From a virus: a stretch of DNA of 30,922 nucleotides. A program made the translations under genes and the position numbers. The DNA lies in the IMG/VR virus record IMGVR_UViG_3300031774_000081, positions 1-30,922 of that record, one strand, 5' to 3'. The stretch's first letter is position 1. The number at the start of each line of letters is the position of its first letter. The notes beneath the pieces are model-generated. The model saw only the letters and a list, made by a program, of their open reading frames with translations, searched no databases and had not been told where the DNA came from. Below, piece after piece: positions 1 through 8,600 of this stretch.

Positions 1-13
1 GTAAAACTTAATC

Positions 14-133
14 ATGCCTTATTCTAAAAAACAAATGAAGATCGCTAGAGTTGCAGAACCTAGAGATAAAATCACAAGAGAAGATCTTATGATTCTTCGT
101 AAGTCAAAGAAAAAGAAAAATGGCAAAGCTTAG
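14..133 (+). CDS. small basic protein, 39 aa, function unknown
   Basis: A short open frame from ATG to TAG encodes 39 residues, with a Lys/Arg-rich C-terminus (SKKKKNGKA) and no membrane segment. I do not recognise the family. It overlaps the next gene by 14 bases (that ATG is at 120), which suggests translational coupling and supports it being real. It begins a run of small, very basic proteins just upstream of the capsid gene. Nucleic-acid or capsid association is an inference from charge and position only. What precedes it lies outside the window. Confidence 0.6.
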   Translation: MPYSKKQMKIARVAEPRDKITREDLMILRKSKKKKNGKA

Positions 134-272
134 TCTTAGTCAAATGAGAACTCTGAAGAAACATTCAGAACATCATTCCAAAAAACACATGGACATGATG
201 AAAAAGCTTATGCGTGAAGGTACATCATTTAAATCTGCACATACTGCTGCACAAAAAGAAGTAGGCAAATGA
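120..272 (+). CDS. small His/Met/Lys-rich protein, 50 aa, unknown
   Basis: The frame starts with an ATG inside the previous gene and ends at TGA, whose bases overlap the next start (ATGA type overlap at 269-272). The 50-residue product is hydrophilic, with a KKHSEHHSKKHMDMMKKLM segment rich in His, Met and Lys followed by a likely short helix (SFKSAHTAAQKEV). There is no recognised domain and no signal peptide. The overlaps on both sides argue for a coupled operon of small proteins leading to the capsid gene. Metal binding by the His/Met segment is possible but only a guess from composition. Confidence 0.6.
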   Translation: MAKLSLSQMRTLKKHSEHHSKKHMDMMKKLMREGTSFKSAHTAAQKEVGK

Positions 273-523
273 GTCTTACAAGATGGTTCAAAGAAAAGTG
301 GGTAGATGTTAAAACAGGTAAACCCTGTGGAAGACAGAAGGGTGATCAACGTGGCTACCCTGCTTGCAGACCTAGTAAAAGAGTTAGTAGTAAAACACCA
401 AAGACAACAGGTGAAATGAGTAGTAAAGAAAAAGCTAGATTTAAAGCAGAGAAAACCAGCAGTAAAAGAATTTCTTACAATCATAAAAGGAGAAAAGGAC
501 GAAAGAGTTTAAAGATTGCATAA
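269..523 (+). CDS. DUF5872-like small Cys/Arg/Lys-rich protein
   Basis: The product is 84 residues. Its N-terminal half (MSLTRWFKEKWVDVKTGKP, then CGRQKGDQRGYPACRPS) has the spacing of Trp, Cys and Pro that I recall from DUF5872-type proteins of phages and environmental bacteria: a WVD motif, then CGR, then YPACRP. The C-terminal half is a Lys/Ser-rich tail with no structure I recognise. Start choice: the ATG at 269 overlaps the preceding TGA, which fits translational coupling. The two cysteines near residues 20 and 33 could bind metal or form a redox pair. The biochemical role of the family is unknown to me. Confidence 0.7.
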   Translation: MSLTRWFKEKWVDVKTGKPCGRQKGDQRGYPACRPSKRVSSKTPKTTGEMSSKEKARFKAEKTSSKRISYNHKRRKGRKSLKIA

Positions 524-526
524 ACG

Positions 527-544
527 TGTTACATTTTAAATAAC
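527..544 (+). promoter_or_regulatory. candidate phage promoter element (copy A)
   Basis: TGTTACATTTTAAATAAC lies in a 37-base gap 22 bases before an ATG. The first 12 bases recur exactly in the gene-free region at 24747, and a close variant (TGTTACACTATAAG) lies just before the ATG at 17437. All three copies are intergenic. The variant at 17406 resembles the core of the T7 RNA polymerase promoter. That these are promoters for the phage polymerase is an inference. Confidence 0.35.
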
Positions 545-560
545 TACTTATCTTTCCTTT

Positions 561-824
561 ATGTCGAAGGGAGTATCTCTTACCAAAAAAGACAAAGATC
601 CCACAGGGGGTCTTACTGCTTCTGGTCGTAGGAAATATAACCGAGCAACAGGTGGAAACTTGCAAGCCCCTGTTACTAAAAGGACAGGTCTTTCACTTAG
701 ACAAAAAGCCAGAAGAAAATCCTTCTGTGCAAGAATGTCTAAAGTAAAAGGACCAATGAAGAAAGATGGTAAGTTGACACGCAAAGCTCTTGCCTTACGC
801 AAGTGGAATTGCGGTTCAGTATAA
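561..824 (+). CDS. DUF6321-like small basic protein
   Basis: The 87-residue product matches my memory of the DUF6321 family closely. It has a LTASGRRKYNRATGGNLQAP block (residues about 18-37), a KARRKSFCARM segment (about 49-59) and a GPMKKDGKLTRKALALRKW block (about 64-82). It is extremely basic with single Cys residues near 56 and 84. The family is common in phages and marine bacteria and has no established function. Its charge suggests nucleic-acid contact, and its place directly before the capsid gene suggests a virion-associated or late role. Both are inferences. There is no Shine-Dalgarno sequence; the leader is pyrimidine-rich. An open frame on the opposite strand here is only a shadow. 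Confidence 0.75.
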   Translation: MSKGVSLTKKDKDPTGGLTASGRRKYNRATGGNLQAPVTKRTGLSLRQKARRKSFCARMSKVKGPMKKDGKLTRKALALRKWNCGSV

Positions 825-930
825 ACTTAACAAAACGAAAATCTTAATATCAAAAGTGCCTGATGCGTCAGATACCACTGGAGAGAACAGACAGTAGTGA
901 AGTTAGTTTCTTAAATTATTAATCAATCCA

Positions 931-936
931 AAGGAG
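931..936 (+). promoter_or_regulatory. Shine-Dalgarno site of the capsid gene
   Basis: AAGGAG sits 8 bases before the ATG at 945. It is one of the best ribosome sites in the left part of the window and fixes the capsid start. The rest of the 120-base gap (825-944) holds only a small CTGA-TGCG-TCAG hairpin and no convincing gene. Confidence 0.8.
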
Positions 937-944
937 TTTAAATT

Positions 945-1931
945 ATGGCTAACGCCACAGTTTCACGCCTGGGTCTGGTGAACAATAGTGGAACAGACTT
1001 TGACGCTCTGTTTCTTAAAATTTTTTCAGGCGAGGTTCTTACGAGTTTTGCTCGTAACAACATCTTCAATGAAGCATTACACTCTGTTCGTACCATAACC
1101 TCAGGTAAATCAGCACAGTTTCCAGTAACAGGAACAGCAACTGCTGCATATCACACACCAGGTAATCCATTAGTCGGTGCTAACCAAATCAGAGCAGGTG
1201 AAAGAGTTATCTCTATTGATGATCTACTTATTTCACAGGCATTTGTGTCGAACCTAGATGAGCTTAAGAACCATTACGATGTAAGGGCTACTTACGCTGA
1301 TGAATTAGGTAAGGCTTTAGCTAAAACTTATGATGAAAACGTAGCCAAGGTAATTGCTAATGCTTCAAGAGCATCTTCAACAATTACTGGCCCTGCTGGT
1401 GGACTTACTTTAGAACTTGCTTCTGGTAATACAGCTTCAGCAAACGTAACTGGTGATGAGTTAGCAGCAGCTATCTATGATATTGCACAAACATTTGACG
1501 AGAGAGACATCCCTCCTACAGATCGTTTCTGTGTTTTACCACCTGCTGAGTATTACAAGTTAGCTGAATCAGCTACAAGAACAGTTGATGTTGATTTCAA
1601 CCCAGGTGGCAACGGATCTTTTGCTTCTGGTCGTGTACAAATGATTGCAGGTATTCCTGTAATGATGAGTAACAACGTACCTCAGTCAAACGTAAGTTCT
1701 GAAGTTACTGGTACAAACAACAGCTACGCTGGTGACGATAGTAAAACTATTGGTCTAGTCTTCCACAAGTCAGCAGTTGGTACTGTGAAACTAATGGACA
1801 TGACAACTGAGATCTCAGGCCAGGACTACGGTATTATGTATCAAGGTACATTGATGGTCGCAAAGTACGCACTTGGGCATGGAATCCTCCGTCCAGAGTG
1901 TGCAGCAGCAATCAAGTTATCTGCTTCTTAA
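945..1931 (+). CDS. major capsid protein (T7 gp10-like)
   Basis: The product of 328 residues is the HK97-fold shell protein of a T7-type head; T7 gp10A has 345 residues. Recognisable parts include the N-terminal FDALFLKIFSGEVLTSF block, the KSAQFPVTGTATAAYHTPG segment, the long LDELKNHYDVRATYADELG helix region (the backbone helix of the fold) and the C-terminal GIMYQGTLMVAKYALGHG stretch. The start is fixed by AAGGAG 8 bases upstream. A strong terminator follows immediately, as after gene 10 in T7, which fits very high expression. No -1 readthrough form like gp10B was evident. It precedes the tail genes in the canonical T7 order. Confidence 0.95.
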   Translation: MANATVSRLGLVNNSGTDFDALFLKIFSGEVLTSFARNNIFNEALHSVRTITSGKSAQFPVTGTATAAYHTPGNPLVGANQIRAGERVISIDDLLISQAFVSNLDELKNHYDVRATYADELGKALAKTYDENVAKVIANASRASSTITGPAGGLTLELASGNTASANVTGDELAAAIYDIAQTFDERDIPPTDRFCVLPPAEYYKLAESATRTVDVDFNPGGNGSFASGRVQMIAGIPVMMSNNVPQSNVSSEVTGTNNSYAGDDSKTIGLVFHKSAVGTVKLMDMTTEISGQDYGIMYQGTLMVAKYALGHGILRPECAAAIKLSAS

Positions 1932-1938
1932 TTCACAT

Positions 1939-1968
1939 AAAAGGGTACTCAGCAATGGGTACTCTTTT
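1939..1968 (+). terminator. rho-independent terminator after capsid gene
   Basis: A 12-bp stem (arms 1939-1950 and 1957-1968, with two G-U pairs) closes a 6-base AGCAAT loop. The 3' arm ends in TTTT and is followed by pyrimidines. It begins 8 bases after the capsid stop and corresponds in position to the T-phi terminator of T7. Confidence 0.85.
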
Positions 1969-1988
1969 CCTACTATTTGGAGAACATC

Positions 1989-2063
1989 ATGTATCACAGC
2001 ACTAAAAAAAAGAAGAAGAAAAAAATGGGTGGTAGAGACTCACTTAAAATAAAAAAGTACTAA
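1989..2063 (+). CDS. 24-residue Lys-rich peptide
   Basis: A tiny open frame (MYHSTKKKKKKKMGGRDSL and five more residues) lies between the capsid terminator and the tail gene. It has a good ribosome site: GGAG at 1979-1982, six bases before the ATG. It ends four bases before the ATG of the tail tubular A gene, so its translation could help load ribosomes on that gene. Its amino-acid content is so lysine-biased that it could be an A-rich leader and not a working peptide. The ribosome site is the main evidence for it. Confidence 0.5.
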   Translation: MYHSTKKKKKKKMGGRDSLKIKKY

Positions 2064-2066
2064 ACC

Positions 2067-2675
2067 ATGACTGTAGCTGCAACCACTGAACTAGAAAGCA
2101 TCAACATAATGTTGGCTGCTATAGGAGAAGCCCCAGTAAACTCCTTAACAGGTACTCTTCCTGTTGATGTTAAACTTGCACAAAGCACTCTTACAGAGGT
2201 CAATAAAGAAGTCCAATCTGAAGGTTGGTCTTTTAATACTGAAATAGATGTCACTCTTACTAAAGATGGATCTGATCATGTAGCTCTCTCTACAGATGTT
2301 TTAAGAGTTGATCCTAATATTCATCAACACCCTACGATTGATGCAATACAACGTGGTTTAAAGCTATATGACAGGTTAAATAACAAGTATGAGTTTGATG
2401 AAGATCTTATCTGTACAGTCGTTTATTTCAGAACTTTTGATGAGATACCAGAACCTGCAAGAAGATATATAACAATCAAAGCTGCCCGTATCTTTGTTGA
2501 TAGATTAGTTAGTGATGATGGATTAAGAACTTATACACAACAGGATGAAATCAGAGCTAGGGCTATACTGATGGAAACAGACTTGGCTAATGGTGATCAT
2601 AATCTTCTTAGAGGAGATCCTTCATTAACAAGTGTCTTTGATACTTACTCACCAGCAAACGCATTAATTAGATAA
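2067..2675 (+). CDS. tail tubular protein A (T7 gp11-like)
   Basis: The 202-residue product matches the gp11 family, which forms the 12-subunit gatekeeper ring between portal and nozzle in T7 (196 residues there). The N-terminal TTELESINIMLAAIGEAPV block followed by a VKLAQSTLTEVNKEVQSEGW helix is typical, as is the later YITIKAARIFVDRL helix. The start is the ATG directly after the 24-residue peptide. The gene for tubular protein B follows after two bases, the usual pair order. It acts as a structural adaptor in the tail. Confidence 0.93.
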   Translation: MTVAATTELESINIMLAAIGEAPVNSLTGTLPVDVKLAQSTLTEVNKEVQSEGWSFNTEIDVTLTKDGSDHVALSTDVLRVDPNIHQHPTIDAIQRGLKLYDRLNNKYEFDEDLICTVVYFRTFDEIPEPARRYITIKAARIFVDRLVSDDGLRTYTQQDEIRARAILMETDLANGDHNLLRGDPSLTSVFDTYSPANALIR

Positions 2676-2677
2676 CT

Positions 2678-5140
2678 ATGGCAGTTATATCCAGAGCAAT
2701 ACCAACTTTATTAAGAGGTATCTCACAAGCTGCTGATGCCACTAAACAGGCTGATCATGCTGATATACAAGACAATGCTGACAGCAACCCTGTATTGGGT
2801 CTTGTAAAGCGTTCTGGATTGCAATATATAACTAATCTAAGCTCTTCTACTTTAGGTAATGTTCATATACAAACTATTAATAGAGATGTTAATGAAAGGT
2901 ATGTGGCAGTATTTAGTAATGGTAATGTCAAAGTTTATGATATTGACGGTACAGAAAAGACAGTAACTAAACCTGACGGAACAACATATTTAAATACTTC
3001 TGATCCTAGAAGTGTAATAAAAACTGTAAGTGTTGCTGACTATACCTTTGTTGTTAATACAAGTATTACAGCAGCTATGGATAGCACCTTGAGTGAAGCT
3101 TCTTCAAACATTACTCAAGCAGTTGTATTTATTAATCAAGTCTCAGACAAGACTACATATTCAATAACTGTAGATGGAGTTACTGTTACTGATGACACTT
3201 CATCAGACTCTACACTTAGCACTACACAAGTTGCTACTGATTTAGTATCAGGACTTAACTCAGGTCTTACAGGTTTTACTATTGCTCGTAATGGTCCTGT
3301 TATTCATATAAAAAAGAATGATGGCAGTAACTTTTCTATTGATGGTAATGACACTCAGGGTAATACCCACATGACAGTAGTAAAAGACACTATTCAGAGA
3401 TTTACTGACCTTCCAACAGTGTCACCTAATGGTTATATCGTAGAAGTAAAAGGAGATGAGACTACTGATTTTGATAATTATTACGTTAAGTTTGTAACTA
3501 ATAACGGTAATGCTTTTGAAGAAGGACAGTGGGAGGAATGTGTAAAACCAGGAATAGAATTTAAATTTAATTACGACACTATGCCCCATGTATTAGTAAG
3601 ACAAGCAGATGGTAATTTTAGATTTGCAAGGGTTGATGGTGATACTTACACCTTATCAGGAGTAACTTATACCTTACCTAAATGGGGAGAAAGGACTGTT
3701 GGTGATTTAGAGTCAGCACCTAGCCCTTCTTTTATTGGCAGTAAAATTAATAACGTCTTCTTCTTTAGAAACAGGCTTGGTTTTTTAGCTGATGATAATG
3801 TTGTCTTATCAAGAGCAGCAGAGTTTTTTAACTTCTTTCCAGAAACAGTCTTATCTGTAATTGATAGTGAACCTATAGATGTAGCAGCTTCACATACCAA
3901 AGTAGCTATTCTTAGAAGTGCTGTAACAGTAGAACAGGAACTGATACTATTTTCTGATCAAACACAATTTGTTCTTACTTCATCAACAGATAACTTAACA
4001 CCCAAAACAGCCAACGTAGTAGTCGTAACTGAATTTGAATCTGATGATGATGCTCAACCTATAGGTGCTGGTAGCAGTATTTATTATTTGTCTAAAAGAG
4101 GGTCTTTTGCAAATGTAAGAGAATATGTATATCAAAGAGATCTTGTTATAAAAGAATCTAGTAATATCACTGTTCATGTACCAAAACTAATACCAAGTAA
4201 TATTTTTAAATTTGCAGTTTCTACAAGTGCAGATGTTTTAGTTTGTTTAGGTACAGATAATCCTAATAAGCTATACATCAACAGATGGTTATATGGTCAG
4301 CAGTATCAGAAGATATTAAACAGTTGGTCTACTTTTACTATTAATGAGAATAGATCTATTAAGAATGTTGATTTTATTGGCAGTGATTTGTTTTTAGTAA
4401 TAGAAGAAGCAAACGGTACAACATTAGAAAAAATCCCTTTTGAGAATAATTTTACTGAAACTAATGCTACTTTTGAATATCGTTTAGATCATAAGGTCAC
4501 AGAAGCCACTACAGGTGTATCTGTAAGTTTTAGCTCTTCTACTAATACTTCTACTTTTACTGTTCCTTATAGATTAAGAGCAAGTATGAATGTTGTAGGT
4601 AGATTTCTTAGTAGTAGTGAAACAAGTACGTTTGTTAATGAACAAGGAACAACAACTACATTAAAGCCAGGACAAATCATATCAACGACTAACACAACTA
4701 ATGGTTCAACATCTACAATTACAGCTACAGGAGATTATACAAATAGTAAATTTATTATTGGTGAACCATATGAAATGCACTATAGATTTAGCCAGCAACG
4801 ATTAACAGAAGGTCAAGGTGGGAGAAATTCTGGTGAGATTATAAGTGGTCGTTTACAACTGCATCACTTCTATATCAAGTTTGAAGATACTGGATTTTTT
4901 AAAGTAGAAGTTACACCAGATCATAGAGATACTTCTACTCATAATTTTAGTGGTGTATTACTAGGTTCAGCTAGTAGCACTATTGGATCTGTAAACTTAG
5001 AGTCTGGATCATTTAAAGTGCCTGTGATGAGCAGGGCAGATAGAGTTAATATTGATGTAAAGAACAACACATTTTTACCAACAACATTGGCTAGTGCAGA
5101 ATATGAAGCTATGTTCCATATGAGGAGTAGAAGAGTCTAA
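2678..5140 (+). CDS. tail tubular protein B, nozzle (T7 gp12-like)
   Basis: The 820-residue product fits the gp12 nozzle protein of T7 (794 residues), which makes the six-subunit tail tip to which fibres attach. The N-terminal SRAIPTLLRGISQAADATKQ block, the following residues about NPVLGLVKRSG, the FIGSKINNVFFFRNRLGFL segment and the ELILFSDQTQFVLTS segment are characteristic of the family. The rest is beta-rich and Thr/Ser-rich. The stop codon shares a base with the next ATG (TAATG at 5138-5142), so the next gene is likely coupled. No truncation is visible. Confidence 0.93.
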   Translation: MAVISRAIPTLLRGISQAADATKQADHADIQDNADSNPVLGLVKRSGLQYITNLSSSTLGNVHIQTINRDVNERYVAVFSNGNVKVYDIDGTEKTVTKPDGTTYLNTSDPRSVIKTVSVADYTFVVNTSITAAMDSTLSEASSNITQAVVFINQVSDKTTYSITVDGVTVTDDTSSDSTLSTTQVATDLVSGLNSGLTGFTIARNGPVIHIKKNDGSNFSIDGNDTQGNTHMTVVKDTIQRFTDLPTVSPNGYIVEVKGDETTDFDNYYVKFVTNNGNAFEEGQWEECVKPGIEFKFNYDTMPHVLVRQADGNFRFARVDGDTYTLSGVTYTLPKWGERTVGDLESAPSPSFIGSKINNVFFFRNRLGFLADDNVVLSRAAEFFNFFPETVLSVIDSEPIDVAASHTKVAILRSAVTVEQELILFSDQTQFVLTSSTDNLTPKTANVVVVTEFESDDDAQPIGAGSSIYYLSKRGSFANVREYVYQRDLVIKESSNITVHVPKLIPSNIFKFAVSTSADVLVCLGTDNPNKLYINRWLYGQQYQKILNSWSTFTINENRSIKNVDFIGSDLFLVIEEANGTTLEKIPFENNFTETNATFEYRLDHKVTEATTGVSVSFSSSTNTSTFTVPYRLRASMNVVGRFLSSSETSTFVNEQGTTTTLKPGQIISTTNTTNGSTSTITATGDYTNSKFIIGEPYEMHYRFSQQRLTEGQGGRNSGEIISGRLQLHHFYIKFEDTGFFKVEVTPDHRDTSTHNFSGVLLGSASSTIGSVNLESGSFKVPVMSRADRVNIDVKNNTFLPTTLASAEYEAMFHMRSRRV

Positions 5141-5592
5141 TGGGTCATTTAAGAAAAGCAAATTTAGAAGATCTTAAATATGTTGCAAAAAACATGAGAG
5201 AGATGGATAAGCTAGAAGCCTTTTACCAATCAGGACAAGAACCACGACAAGCCCTTCAACTGTCTTATATGTGCAGCAATATAAACATGGCTATAGCTGA
5301 TGATAATGATCAACCTATAGGTCTTTGTGGTGTAGTACAAGGTGGTGTTATATGGATGGTTGCAACTGATGAACTGTTTAGTAATAAAAAATATAAGATA
5401 CAACTAATAAGAAAAGGTCGGAAATGGGTAGATAACCTGTTGAAAAATTACAAAATCCTATATAATTTTGTATATGCAGAGAATGATTCTGCTATCAAGT
5501 GGTTGAAAGCTCTTGGGTTTACTTTTATTCAATATCACGAACATTACGGTATGCAAGGTAAACCATTCTACGAATTTCTGAGGATCGCATAG
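5140..5592 (+). CDS. internal virion protein A-like, GNAT fold (T7 gp13-like, DUF2833)
   Basis: The 150-residue protein sits where T7 has gene 13 (138 residues), between the nozzle and internal protein B genes. It reads like a small GNAT-type acyltransferase: an N-terminal LRKANLEDLKYVAKNMREMD strand-helix, a GLCGVVQGGVIWMVATDELF core and the C-terminal ENDSAIKWLKALGFTFIQ signature, in which acetyl-CoA-binding GNAT proteins carry an N-x-x-A-x-x-x-Y/L-x-x-x-GF pattern. T7 gp13 is needed to build infectious particles but is not in the final virion core. Whether this protein is catalytic is unknown. The start overlaps the preceding stop. Confidence 0.85.
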   Translation: MGHLRKANLEDLKYVAKNMREMDKLEAFYQSGQEPRQALQLSYMCSNINMAIADDNDQPIGLCGVVQGGVIWMVATDELFSNKKYKIQLIRKGRKWVDNLLKNYKILYNFVYAENDSAIKWLKALGFTFIQYHEHYGMQGKPFYEFLRIA

Positions 5593-6150
5593 ATGTGTGT
5601 TGCAGCAATACCAGGAATAGCAGCATTAGGAAGTGCAGGTCCACTATTTGCAGCATCTCTTGGTCTTAACTTAGTTAGTGGTCTTGCACAAAGATCTGCT
5701 GCACAGGCAGCAGCAGACCAGACATATCAATCTTCTTTAATAGCTAACAGATCAGCAGAACAAGCTTTTGCTGCACAACAAGAAGGGTTAGCAGCACAGT
5801 TAAAAGAAACTAGGGCATCACAAGCACAAGAAAAACAAGCAGCAACCATAAGAGGATTACAGGCAAAAGGAGCTATAAAAGCATCAGGTAGATCAGGTCT
5901 TACTGTTGATTTGTTATTAGCAGATCAAGAACGACAGACAGCAAACTTTAGAGAATCTATAAACCAGGCACTTGAATCAGCAAGCAGACAGTATGGTAGG
6001 AATGTAGATGGATTGACAGCACAGAGAGATGATAGACGTAATCAACTAACAAGTAATATCAATCAAGCCTATAACCAGATCCCTTCACTGGCTTCAGTTA
6101 TTCTTAATACAGCAACACAAGGACTTAGCACTTACGCACAACTAACATGA
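5593..6150 (+). CDS. internal virion protein B (T7 gp14-like)
   Basis: The 185-residue product starts right after the previous stop and overlaps the next gene by four bases (ATGA). It has a hydrophobic Ala/Gly-rich N-terminus (residues about 4-30) and then a long Ala/Gln/Glu helix region (about 33-160), the pattern of gp14. In T7 gp14 (196 residues) is ejected first and forms the outer-membrane part of the DNA ejection channel. The ASGRSGLTVDLLLADQER segment is conserved in relatives as I recall them. The only cysteine is at position 2. Confidence 0.88.
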   Translation: MCVAAIPGIAALGSAGPLFAASLGLNLVSGLAQRSAAQAAADQTYQSSLIANRSAEQAFAAQQEGLAAQLKETRASQAQEKQAATIRGLQAKGAIKASGRSGLTVDLLLADQERQTANFRESINQALESASRQYGRNVDGLTAQRDDRRNQLTSNINQAYNQIPSLASVILNTATQGLSTYAQLT

Positions 6151-8594
6151 CCTCAAGTTTTCAAAGTACAGCTTTTCAATCCTCTGCAAGACCTGTAGAT
6201 ACTTTTGTACGACCTCCCAGTGTTCAACCTAAAACTGGTGCAGAAGAACTTTATAGTGCATTAGCAACAATAAACCCTGCTTTGCAAAAGTTTATAGGAA
6301 CAAGAATAGAAAGTGCGATTGAAGATGAACGTGCTGATATAACTATGGAGATTGCTAAAAAAGGTTTTAAACAAATAACAAAAGAACATAGAGATAAATA
6401 TGGTGATGAAGCTGCTAATCAATTAATTGGTGGAAGTATTTTTACACAAGATGAATTTGATAAAAGGCAAGCACAAAATGTTGGATTAAATTTAAAACCT
6501 GATTTACTTAATTTATATAACAATAAAAGTTTTACTTTTACAGATCGTAATGGGAACGAAGTAACAAAACCAATAAATCATTTTGCAATAGATAGTCCTC
6601 AATATCAAGAGTTTATACAAGATGCAGCATCTCTTACTACTGAAAAAACACAGGGATTAAGTAATAAACATTTAGCAAAAGAATTTTATCCTTATCAACA
6701 AAAAGCAATACAAGAAATTACAGCAGAACATCTAGAAGAAAATAATAAATACAAATTAGAAAGATATACAAACAAGTTACAAGGACTAATGTTTAGTAAC
6801 TGGAGAGAATACGATCAAGGTAATCAAGAACAAGCGTTAGCAAATATACAAAGCATGATAGAAGCTAGTGTTGATTTAGGTCTTGCCAGTAAAGTTACAC
6901 CTACAGAACTGTTAAAAATAGCAAAAAACCAAGCATCAAGAATTTTTGATATTGAACAATCATCAGGAGGTAATGGTTATAACGCTGCAAATAAATATTT
7001 AAAGATGATAGGTAAGTTAAAAACTGGACCTGAACAATTACAGAAAGATGGTACTTATAAACAACGTGAGTTAAGTGAATCTTTTGGTGAGGATATTTTA
7101 AAATTTAAAACAAAGCTTGCAGATTCACACGAAAAACTTAAAAAGTTAGAAAGAGAACAAGTACAAGCTGCTGAAGAATCTAATATTGAAAGATTTGTAG
7201 AACAATTTGCTACCAATAATGATGCGTTAAATGATTTATTAAAAGCAAATCCTGATAGAAGAGAATTTATCTTTGATCAAATTGAGGTCTATTCTGGCAA
7301 TAGAGATGATTTGTTTGATGATTTTAATTACAAGGTAGCAACAGGTTATTACGCAAATGATCCTGTTACAAAGTTCAATGATCTTGCTGCAATAAAAGCA
7401 TCAATAGGAGCAACATTTACGGAAGAAGACAGAAAAAATTACACTTACTCTTTTAACGTAGCTAAAACTAATACTGGAAATACGATAGGTAAATACGATA
7501 CAAGAATCCAACGTATGCACACTGATGCAAAACAATTGTTAGGTAATAGTGGTTTAGACTTAAATACTTTTGAAAAAAAAGACTTTATTGAACCTTATGT
7601 TGATTTAAAGGGAAGAATTGATAGACGTATTATTGATGAAGTTATTAATGAACCTGGTTTAACTACAAAAGAAAGAGAAGATACATTTAGAGAAATACAG
7701 TCAGATTACGTTAGCAATATAAATGCAATAAAAACTGGTGAATACAAAGACTCAGGAACATTCGACACAACAGAAGAAAAAACTAAAAGAATAGAAGACA
7801 AACTAAGAGATGATGCAATCCAAAAACTTTCTGAGGACTATGGATTAAGCATGGAAAGCGCAACACAAATTTATGATGAAGATCAAGTAGAAAGATTTAC
7901 AAAAAATACAGTACCGCAAGGTTCTTTTAATATAACGCCAGAAGAAGGAGAAACAACACAAGTGCAGACTGAAACTCAAACAGATAAAAAACAAAGTGAA
8001 GATGGTTTTTTGAAATTATTAATAGACGGAATTAGAGGTCAAACCAGTATTAATGAAGAGCAGAAAACTAATCTTGTAACTCAACTCAATAACATTAGAG
8101 AAAACGCAGGTGAAGTTAGCTCAGAAGTGGTCAATTCATTTATAAACACATTATCAGGACCACCAGCAATGGCAGGTGAAATGCCTAGTGTCCTTGACGA
8201 AATAGATATTACACAACCTTTTACTTTTAATTCGCTTTATAGACTTGCATTAGAAGTAGGATTCCCACCAGAAGATGCTAAAACTGCTGCTGCTATAGCT
8301 TTAGCAGAATCTACTGGTAGAGCAGCTATAGATACTGTTCAGTCTGGTTTAGATCCAAATAAAGAAAATGAGTTTTCATTAGGTCTATGGCAAATTGATA
8401 TGCAAGATACTCCTGGTTATATGGTAGGAAAAGAACGCAGACCACAATTCGGTATAAAATCAAATGAAGAACTTTATAATCCGTTGACTAATGCTAAGGC
8501 AGCTAAGATACTTTACGATAGAAGAGGTGGTAAGTTTACCGATTGGGCTACTTTTAATGACGGTAAATACAAGAAATTCTTACCAAAAAACTAA
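6147..8594 (+). CDS. internal virion protein gp15-like with C-terminal lytic transglycosylase-like domain
   Basis: The 815-residue protein occupies the gp15 position (747 residues in T7). Residues about 1-640 are largely helical and charged, as expected for the periplasmic part of the ejection channel. The last 126 residues look like a lysozyme-fold/SLT domain: an AAAIALAESTG helix with the probable catalytic Glu721, then FSLGLWQIDM (from about 743), a NPLTNAKAAKILYDRRGG segment and a C-terminal aromatic stretch. This order (ExxxG, then GLWQI, then NAxxA) is that of transglycosylases. In T7 this activity sits at the N-terminus of gp16, so the domain appears to have moved. It would cut peptidoglycan locally during DNA entry. 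Confidence 0.88.
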   Translation: MTSSFQSTAFQSSARPVDTFVRPPSVQPKTGAEELYSALATINPALQKFIGTRIESAIEDERADITMEIAKKGFKQITKEHRDKYGDEAANQLIGGSIFTQDEFDKRQAQNVGLNLKPDLLNLYNNKSFTFTDRNGNEVTKPINHFAIDSPQYQEFIQDAASLTTEKTQGLSNKHLAKEFYPYQQKAIQEITAEHLEENNKYKLERYTNKLQGLMFSNWREYDQGNQEQALANIQSMIEASVDLGLASKVTPTELLKIAKNQASRIFDIEQSSGGNGYNAANKYLKMIGKLKTGPEQLQKDGTYKQRELSESFGEDILKFKTKLADSHEKLKKLEREQVQAAEESNIERFVEQFATNNDALNDLLKANPDRREFIFDQIEVYSGNRDDLFDDFNYKVATGYYANDPVTKFNDLAAIKASIGATFTEEDRKNYTYSFNVAKTNTGNTIGKYDTRIQRMHTDAKQLLGNSGLDLNTFEKKDFIEPYVDLKGRIDRRIIDEVINEPGLTTKEREDTFREIQSDYVSNINAIKTGEYKDSGTFDTTEEKTKRIEDKLRDDAIQKLSEDYGLSMESATQIYDEDQVERFTKNTVPQGSFNITPEEGETTQVQTETQTDKKQSEDGFLKLLIDGIRGQTSINEEQKTNLVTQLNNIRENAGEVSSEVVNSFINTLSGPPAMAGEMPSVLDEIDITQPFTFNSLYRLALEVGFPPEDAKTAAAIALAESTGRAAIDTVQSGLDPNKENEFSLGLWQIDMQDTPGYMVGKERRPQFGIKSNEELYNPLTNAKAAKILYDRRGGKFTDWATFNDGKYKKFLPKN

Positions 8595-8600
8595 TTAATC

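Noticed and set aside
173-484. Reverse-strand frame of 103 codons, Phe/Ser-rich
   Set aside because: It is opposite two overlapping plus-strand genes with family resemblance and is a shadow of Lys-rich codons.
548-802. Open frame of 84 codons on the reverse strand
   Set aside because: It is the shadow of the DUF6321-like gene, whose protein has clear family blocks on the plus strand.
863-922. 19-codon frame before the capsid gene
   Set aside because: There is no ribosome site, no overlap and no recognisable composition; the capsid gene has its own strong site.
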